Source: Verrucomicrobiota bacterium
GTDB taxonomy: Bacteria > Verrucomicrobiota > Verrucomicrobiia > Limisphaerales > J093
Direction: 5' to 3'
Assembly (NCBI GenBank): GCA_003695015.1
Contig: RFJD01000247.1
Span: forward strand, 1-10,692
Length of the DNA: 10,692 bases
In this document: in pieces, positions 7,420 to 10,692 of the stretch
Layout of the letters: the number at the start of each line of letters is the position of its first letter
How positions within the stretch are numbered: the first letter of the stretch is position 1
The notes under the pieces: model-generated
Databases searched by the model: none
Told to the model about the DNA's origin: nothing
The model's input: the letters and a program-made list of their open reading frames with translations, nothing else
Position numbers and translations under genes: made by a program

Positions 7420-8985
7420 TCACCCGGCCGCTTCGGCGCCGGCCGGCTTTTGGGCGCCGCTGACGGGCACGTCGCGGAGCCCGCGCCAGGCCACCAACAC
7501 CGCTGCCAACGCCGTGAAGGACGCCAGGCCGTAGGCCCAATGGGGATTCCACGCGTAGATCCCGGTGGCCATCAGCGGCCCCAGAATCCGCCCCAGCGTG
7601 CTGGCGCTCTGGGCCACGCCGAGGGTCGCGCCCTGTTCCTCCGGCGGGGTGAGCATCGACAACAACCCGAGCGTCGGTGCGCGGTTGATGCCGGACCCGG
7701 CGGAAATCAGAGCCAGGGCCAGCAACAGCAACGCCAGGGTCTTCACATAGGGCAGGATCAGCAGACTCACGGCAAACAGCCCCAGGCTGCCGACGATCAG
7801 GCGCGGCTCCCCCATCCGCTTCACCAACCGTCCCACCGCCCCCTGCACGAAGGCCGCCACCAACCCGCAAAAAGCGAACAGATAACCCAACTGGCTTTCG
7901 TGGAACCAAAGCGCCTGCGGCCGGATCAACCCGGGAAAAGCCTGTTCGAGGAGCTGACGGTTCCGCCGTGCATCCACCCGGCGCTCCGCCTCGCCAGCCT
8001 TGGTTTCCGCGCCCGCGCCCGCGCTCTCCGCCGCCTCCGGTTCCGGCAACCGCGCCTTCGTCAGGACCGCGTTCAACCCGCGGTACAATTGCCGCCGCAC
8101 CCGGGTCTCGCTCAGCCCGTCCAGGTCGCGCCACGCCGAGCGAATCTCCTCCGGCAGGCCCGCCCGCACGGCCGCGGCGAGCAGCGAGGCATCCTCGTTC
8201 AAGGCCCGGGCCAGCCGTTTGGGCTCGGGGAAATCGTCCGGATGAAACGCCGGCGACGCCAGCAACAACGGCAGGGTGCTTTCGAAACACGCAAAGCAAA
8301 AGGTCGCCAGGAAATACACCTTCACCAGCAGGCCCGCATGCGGCCGGGAGAGCACCCGCCGCCATTGGTCGAGGCCGGGGCGACCGGGCGCGCGCGGGCT
8401 GCCGGCCTGGCGGCTTTCGGCCAGGATCACGGTGGCCAGGAGGAAATTCGCGCCGCAAAGCCCGGCGGCCACCCAGCCCGGCGCCGCCAACCCCAGCCAC
8501 TTGAGACTCAGCCCGCCGATGGCCGGACCCAGGATGAAGCCCAGCCCGAAGGCCACCCCGATGAGCGCCATGCCTTTGGACCGCTTCTCCGGCGGGGTGA
8601 TGTCGGCAATGTAGGCCGAGGCCACCGAGATGTTGGCGCCACAGGCTCCGGCGAAAATCCGGGAAAGCAAGATCAGCCCCAGCGCCACCGGCGGCGACCA
8701 CCCGCCGCTGACGGCCCAACCGAACAGCGCGTAGGAGAGCGTGCTGCCCGCGTTGCTCAGCAACAGAACCGGCCGCCGCCCGATCCGGTCCGACAACCGC
8801 CCCCACGCCGGCGCCAGCAAGAACTGCATCACCGAGAAGGAGGCGATGATCGCCCCGATCATCAGCCCTCGCGCCCCGTACAGCTCGCTGTACCGGGGCA
8901 ACAGGGGCAGCACGATGCCGAACCCGATCAGGTCGATGAAGACCGTCAGAAAAATGATCAACAACGAGGGCTTGCGTCCTTTCAT
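7420..8985 (-). CDS. TetA-like MFS efflux transporter with long TM7-TM8 insertion
   Basis: This 521-aa inner-membrane protein belongs to the major facilitator superfamily and resembles the TetA/DHA1 drug:proton antiporters, which usually have about 400 residues. It shows the DLIGFGIVLPLLP start of TM1 (Asp18), motif A GRLSDRIGRRP (62-72), the TM4 motif-B-like LSRIFAGACGANIS (Arg109) and the antiporter motif C GLGFILGPAIGG (147-158). The second half resumes with QLGYLFAFCGLVAAFVQGAVGRL (TM8) and SGINRAPTLGLLS. Between TM7 (about 220-242) and TM8 (from about 364), roughly 110 hydrophilic residues replace the short loop of ordinary TetA; they are rich in Arg, Glu and Ala and probably helical. 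The start at 8985 begins at the normal TM1 distance, though no strong Shine-Dalgarno is visible. The transported compound is unknown; tetracycline resistance should not be assumed. A gap of 151 bp with no clear terminator lies between its stop and the lyase start, so read-through is possible. Confidence 0.93.
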   Translation of the reverse strand: MKGRKPSLLIIFLTVFIDLIGFGIVLPLLPRYSELYGARGLMIGAIIASFSVMQFLLAPAWGRLSDRIGRRPVLLLSNAGSTLSYALFGWAVSGGWSPPVALGLILLSRIFAGACGANISVASAYIADITPPEKRSKGMALIGVAFGLGFILGPAIGGLSLKWLGLAAPGWVAAGLCGANFLLATVILAESRQAGSPRAPGRPGLDQWRRVLSRPHAGLLVKVYFLATFCFACFESTLPLLLASPAFHPDDFPEPKRLARALNEDASLLAAAVRAGLPEEIRSAWRDLDGLSETRVRRQLYRGLNAVLTKARLPEPEAAESAGAGAETKAGEAERRVDARRNRQLLEQAFPGLIRPQALWFHESQLGYLFAFCGLVAAFVQGAVGRLVKRMGEPRLIVGSLGLFAVSLLILPYVKTLALLLLALALISAGSGINRAPTLGLLSMLTPPEEQGATLGVAQSASTLGRILGPLMATGIYAWNPHWAYGLASFTALAAVLVAWRGLRDVPVSGAQKPAGAEAAG

Positions 8986-9033
8986 GCTTTGCGTCAGGTC
9001 GTTGGCTCCCTGCCTTCAGGGCAAAGGGGCGCC

Positions 9034-9062
9034 AATGTCCGCCCGCCACCGCCCGGCGTCAA
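9034..9062 (-). promoter_or_regulatory. possible sigma70-type promoter for the MFS gene
   Basis: The minus strand reads TTGACG, 17 nt, then GACATT, which matches the -35 consensus at five of six bases and the -10 at three of six. It would give a leader of about 40 nt before the ATG at 8985. The -10 is weak, and in GC-rich DNA such a match can arise by chance. Confidence 0.3.
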
Positions 9063-9130
9063 CCTCCTGCGGCCCGGAAGGTTGTCCAACACCTCGCGCG
9101 GCCGGCCGGGTTCCCCACGGCTTGTCCCAC

Positions 9131-9160
9131 CCCGGTCGACCGCGGTCGCCGGCGGTCGCC
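9131..9160. repeat. three tandem 10-bp imperfect repeats upstream of the MFS gene
   Basis: Three consecutive 10-mers, CCCGGTCGAC, CGCGGTCGCC and GGCGGTCGCC, share the core CGGTCG followed by (A/C)C. The period equals about one DNA helical turn, so all three cores face the same side. They lie about 70 bp upstream of the possible MFS promoter and just beyond the terminator of the preceding gene, a position that would suit an activator or repressor site. A simple GC-rich slippage product is the alternative. Confidence 0.45.
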
Positions 9161-9172
9161 TCCCGGGAACGG

Positions 9173-9207
9173 AAAAAAACGAAAGGCCCGGCGCGCCGCC
9201 GGACCTT
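9173..9207 (-). terminator. intrinsic terminator after the isomerase-like gene
   Basis: Read on the minus strand, an 11-bp stem starts with AAGGTCCGGCG and closes with CGCCGGGCCTT around a 3-nt loop. Its single mismatch on the plus strand becomes a G-U pair in the minus-strand RNA. After three bases (TCG) comes a run of seven T. The structure starts 45 nt after the stop codon at 9252. Stem, tract and orientation all fit Rho-independent termination of the gene ending at 9252, which separates it from the MFS gene. Confidence 0.85.
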
Positions 9208-9251
9208 GGCAAGGGATCGCGTGAGGCGCCCGGGCTTCCGGACCATCCCCA

Positions 9252-10229
9252 TCAAGCCGCCGCTTGGGCGAAGGCTTGGCGGAGCATCCGGATGCTGGCC
9301 GGCACGGCCTTGTCCGGATCGTCCTTGCCCTCCATCTCGAGCGAGACGTAGCCGCGGTAGCCGACCTTCTGGAGGATCTTGGCGATCCGGACGTAGTCCA
9401 GATCGAGCGTGTACCACTCGCCGCCGCCGGGATAGGTCTTGGCCTGCACGAAGACGGTCTTGGGAGCGATCATCTCGAGCTTGTCATAGGGGTCTTCGAG
9501 GAAGTTGCCGGTGTCCATCAACACGCCCAGCCAGGGGGAGTCGATCGCGTTGACGATGCGCAACAACCCCTGCGGGGTGCTGGTGAGACCCCAGTGGTTC
9601 TCGAGGGCCAGGAGCACGCCGCATTGCTCGGCCTTGGGCAGGCAGCGTTCGATCGAGTCGATGCACCACTTGAATCCGTCGTCCTCGGTGTAGCCGGGCA
9701 GGATGGGTTCGACACCGCGGGCGGCCATCAGGTCGTCGAAGGATTTGATCGTGTTCCAGCGGCCGGAGTTGAGCCGGATGCAGGGCACGCCCAGTTCGTA
9801 GGCGATCTCGATGCACTTCTCGGTGTGGGCGATCTGCTGCTTCCGGTACTCGGGATCCGGATCCACGAAGTCCTGGTGGATCGAGAGGGCGATCAGGTCG
9901 ATGCCGTTGAGGAAGGCGTGCCGCTTGAGCTTGCGCAAATAGGCGCGGCCGGCGGCGTCCAAGGGCGCCTTTTCCTCGATGTCCATCTGCTTGTGCAGGA
10001 TGTCCACGCCTTCGACACCAATGCGGGCGGCCTTGTCGATGACCGTCTCGATGGGCACCCGCTCCGTGAGAAAATGCCAGTAGGAGTAGGTCGAGATGCC
10101 CAGTTTGACGCGGCCCCGGCGGCCGCCGCGGCGGTTCGGGCGGCGACGTTCGCTGCTCTGGCCCAGGGCGGTGGCGGCGGCGCCCAGAGTGGCCGCCCCG
10201 AGGAAGTGACGTCGATCGATGCTCTTCAT
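9252..10229 (-). CDS. Tat-exported sugar phosphate isomerase/epimerase-like TIM-barrel protein
   Basis: This 325-aa protein belongs to the xylose-isomerase-like TIM-barrel (sugar phosphate isomerase/epimerase) superfamily; the substrate is unknown. The N-terminus MKSIDRRHFLGAATLGAAA is a twin-arginine signal, so it should be exported folded. A very Arg-rich linker follows at 28-40 (RRRPNRRGGRRGR), then the barrel starts at VKLGISTYSYWHF. Candidate metal or acid-base residues of the family are Glu210 (LALENHWG), Asp239 (LMDTGNF) and Glu298 (YVSLEMEG). The usual His of the third position appears to be Gln262 (VFVQAKTY), followed by GGGEWYTLDLDY. Related secreted family members often share this VQAKTY form, from memory, so it may be a subfamily trait and not a defect. 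The ATG at 10229 is chosen because it begins the Tat signal; the frame is open to 10607 but runs through the CDGSH gene. It lies 50 bp after the CDGSH gene, probably in one transcript, and ends at the terminator at 9173-9207. Confidence 0.92.
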   Translation of the reverse strand: MKSIDRRHFLGAATLGAAATALGQSSERRRPNRRGGRRGRVKLGISTYSYWHFLTERVPIETVIDKAARIGVEGVDILHKQMDIEEKAPLDAAGRAYLRKLKRHAFLNGIDLIALSIHQDFVDPDPEYRKQQIAHTEKCIEIAYELGVPCIRLNSGRWNTIKSFDDLMAARGVEPILPGYTEDDGFKWCIDSIERCLPKAEQCGVLLALENHWGLTSTPQGLLRIVNAIDSPWLGVLMDTGNFLEDPYDKLEMIAPKTVFVQAKTYPGGGEWYTLDLDYVRIAKILQKVGYRGYVSLEMEGKDDPDKAVPASIRMLRQAFAQAAA

Positions 10230-10279
10230 GTTCGGATGGGGAGTGGGATCGTTTCGGTTTCGGATTCGGACACAGGGGT

Positions 10280-10519
10280 TCACGGAAGCGCGGCGTGCGA
10301 GCCGTCGCACCAGGGGAGTTCCTGGCTGTGCTTGCAGCCGCACCAAGCCACCCGGCGACGTTCCTTCAGCTCGACCTTCAACGGCGCGAAGCCGGTGCCC
10401 TTGTGCGAGCCGTCGCAAACCGGCTGGGTCTGCGACCGCCCGCAGGTGCAGAACCAATAGACTCCGGCCTCGGCCTCCTGGACCAACGGCGCTTTCTGGA
10501 ACACATGTGGCTTGTTCAT
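10280..10519 (-). CDS. double CDGSH iron-sulfur domain protein
   Basis: This 79-aa, probably cytoplasmic protein carries two complete copies of the CDGSH 2Fe-2S signature C-x-C-x2-S-x3-P-x-C-D-G-S-H. Copy one has Cys24, Cys26, Cys35 and His39; copy two has Cys60, Cys62, Cys71 and His75. Each set should hold one 2Fe-2S cluster with three-Cys, one-His ligation, as in mitoNEET-like proteins; two motifs in one short chain match the tandem bacterial and Miner2-like type. The family works in electron or cluster transfer and redox sensing, but the partner here is not known. No signal peptide or membrane segment is seen, unlike eukaryotic mitoNEET. The ATG at 10519 gives the normal length for the family; the upstream Shine-Dalgarno is weak. 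Its neighbours are the isomerase-like gene downstream and a divergent glutaredoxin-like gene, so a shared redox theme is plausible. Confidence 0.95.
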   Translation of the reverse strand: MNKPHVFQKAPLVQEAEAGVYWFCTCGRSQTQPVCDGSHKGTGFAPLKVELKERRRVAWCGCKHSQELPWCDGSHAALP

Positions 10520-10560
10520 GGCGGCCCACTTTGCCCCGCTTGGCGGCCGAAAGGCAAGGA

Positions 10561-10580
10561 CGCAACCCGGGCGGGTTGCG
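10561..10580. repeat. perfect 8-bp inverted repeat in the divergent spacer
   Basis: CGCAACCC and GGGTTGCG flank a 4-bp spacer GGGC. The repeat lies between the divergent CDGSH and glutaredoxin-like genes and overlaps the -35 of a possible plus-strand promoter. No T-tract follows on either strand, so an operator for a dimeric regulator is likelier than a terminator. Confidence 0.6.
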
Positions 10581-10604
10581 CGGGCCGGGTACGAAGGTTA
10601 TTCT
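10576..10604 (+). promoter_or_regulatory. possible promoter of the glutaredoxin-like gene
   Basis: TTGCGC and TATTCT are separated by 17 bp, matching the sigma70 consensus at three and four of six bases. Transcription would start near 10611, leaving a leader of about 17 nt that contains the Shine-Dalgarno. The -35 overlaps the right arm of the inverted repeat at 10561-10580. Confidence 0.35.
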
Positions 10605-10617
10605 CATCGGAAAGATT

Positions 10618-10621
10618 GGAG
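10618..10621 (+). promoter_or_regulatory. Shine-Dalgarno sequence of the glutaredoxin-like gene
   Basis: GGAG lies 6 nt before the ATG at 10628, at the right distance for a ribosome-binding site, and supports the start of the truncated gene at the window edge. Confidence 0.65.
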
Positions 10622-10627
10622 TCGCTT

Positions 10628-10692
10628 ATGAGCAAACCGAAGATCATCGCCTACCTGAAACCCACCTGCGGCTGGAGCCAGGGCGTCCGCGC
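10628..10692 (+). CDS. glutaredoxin/thioredoxin-fold protein, N-terminal fragment
   Basis: Only the first 21 complete codons are inside the window; the rest lies beyond the right edge. The visible start, MSKPKIIAYLKPTCGWSQGV, has the beta-strand IIAYLK followed by a CGWS motif (Cys14, Ser17), which is the placement of the active-site CxxC or CxxS of glutaredoxin-like proteins. A CxxS motif means a monothiol form, which typically serves in iron-sulfur cluster handling or glutathione chemistry. It is divergent from the double-CDGSH gene, 108 bp away, and has its own Shine-Dalgarno and a possible promoter. A different thioredoxin-fold family cannot be excluded from so short a piece. Confidence 0.75.
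   Translation, partial: MSKPKIIAYLKPTCGWSQGVR

Noticed and set aside
2145..7463. A 1772-codon open frame on the plus strand, antisense to the lyase gene.
   Set aside because: It is in exact codon register with the minus-strand gene, so it stays open simply because TTA, CTA and TCA codons are rare in GC-rich genes. The translation is Arg/Pro/His-rich with no domain or signal.
9008..9021. A 5-bp stem (CCCTG/CAGGG) with a 4-nt loop in the possible MFS leader.
   Set aside because: Too short to separate from chance in GC-rich DNA, and no associated T-tract or known leader motif.
7310..9049. A 579-codon minus-strand frame overlapping the MFS gene.
   Set aside because: It is another frame of the MFS gene; the 7420-8985 frame has the transmembrane segments and MFS motifs.
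8994..9212. A 72-codon minus-strand frame in the MFS upstream region.
   Set aside because: It starts inside the terminator hairpin, lacks a Shine-Dalgarno sequence and has a Gly/Arg/Pro-rich composition.
7204..9351. A 715-codon plus-strand frame opposite the MFS gene.
   Set aside because: Same register artefact; it runs across two intergenic regions and the terminator, and its translation is Gln/Arg/Pro-rich.
9264..10460. A 398-codon plus-strand frame opposite the isomerase-like and CDGSH genes.
   Set aside because: In register with the minus-strand isomerase gene; no motifs, while the minus strand gives clear family matches.

Overview
The window is GC-rich bacterial DNA, coding almost wall to wall and mostly on the minus strand. 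The gene set suggests a Verrucomicrobiota member (Limisphaerales/Pedosphaera-like) or, less likely, a planctomycete. This rests on a very large secreted heparinase II/III-type protein with PA14, LamG and galactose-binding-like modules, a Tat-exported sugar-isomerase-like TIM barrel, and weak Shine-Dalgarno use. The lineage is an inference from gene style; no rRNA or marker gene is present.

Region 1 (10-7268, minus) reads as a three-gene unit. It starts with a 1615-aa secreted polysaccharide-lyase-like protein (7268 to 2421). An 8-base overlap leads to a small lipoprotein with a possible Cys-His-Asp centre (2428 to 1850). After a short gap comes a lipoprotein or membrane-anchored SH3-DUF4015 putative glycoside hydrolase (to 10). 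All three products carry export signals, so the unit probably works on a polysaccharide or envelope glycan outside the cytoplasm; the substrate cannot be read from sequence.

Region 2 (7420-8985, minus) is a TetA-like major facilitator efflux protein with an unusually long hydrophilic insertion between predicted TM7 and TM8. Its upstream intergenic DNA holds a possible sigma70 promoter and three 10-bp-spaced repeats.

Region 3 (9252-10519, minus) is a probable two-gene unit: a double-CDGSH iron-sulfur protein, then a Tat-exported sugar phosphate isomerase/epimerase-like protein, closed by a good intrinsic terminator at 9173-9207.

Region 4 (from 10628, plus) is the first 21 codons of a divergent glutaredoxin-like gene, cut by the window edge. 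The 108-bp divergent spacer contains a perfect 8-bp inverted repeat that overlaps the -35 of a possible promoter.

No tRNA, rRNA, CRISPR, insertion sequence or phage gene was seen. I found no clearly undescribed system. The most interesting leads are the three-gene export operon, the Cys-His-Asp lipoprotein and the insertion in the transporter.
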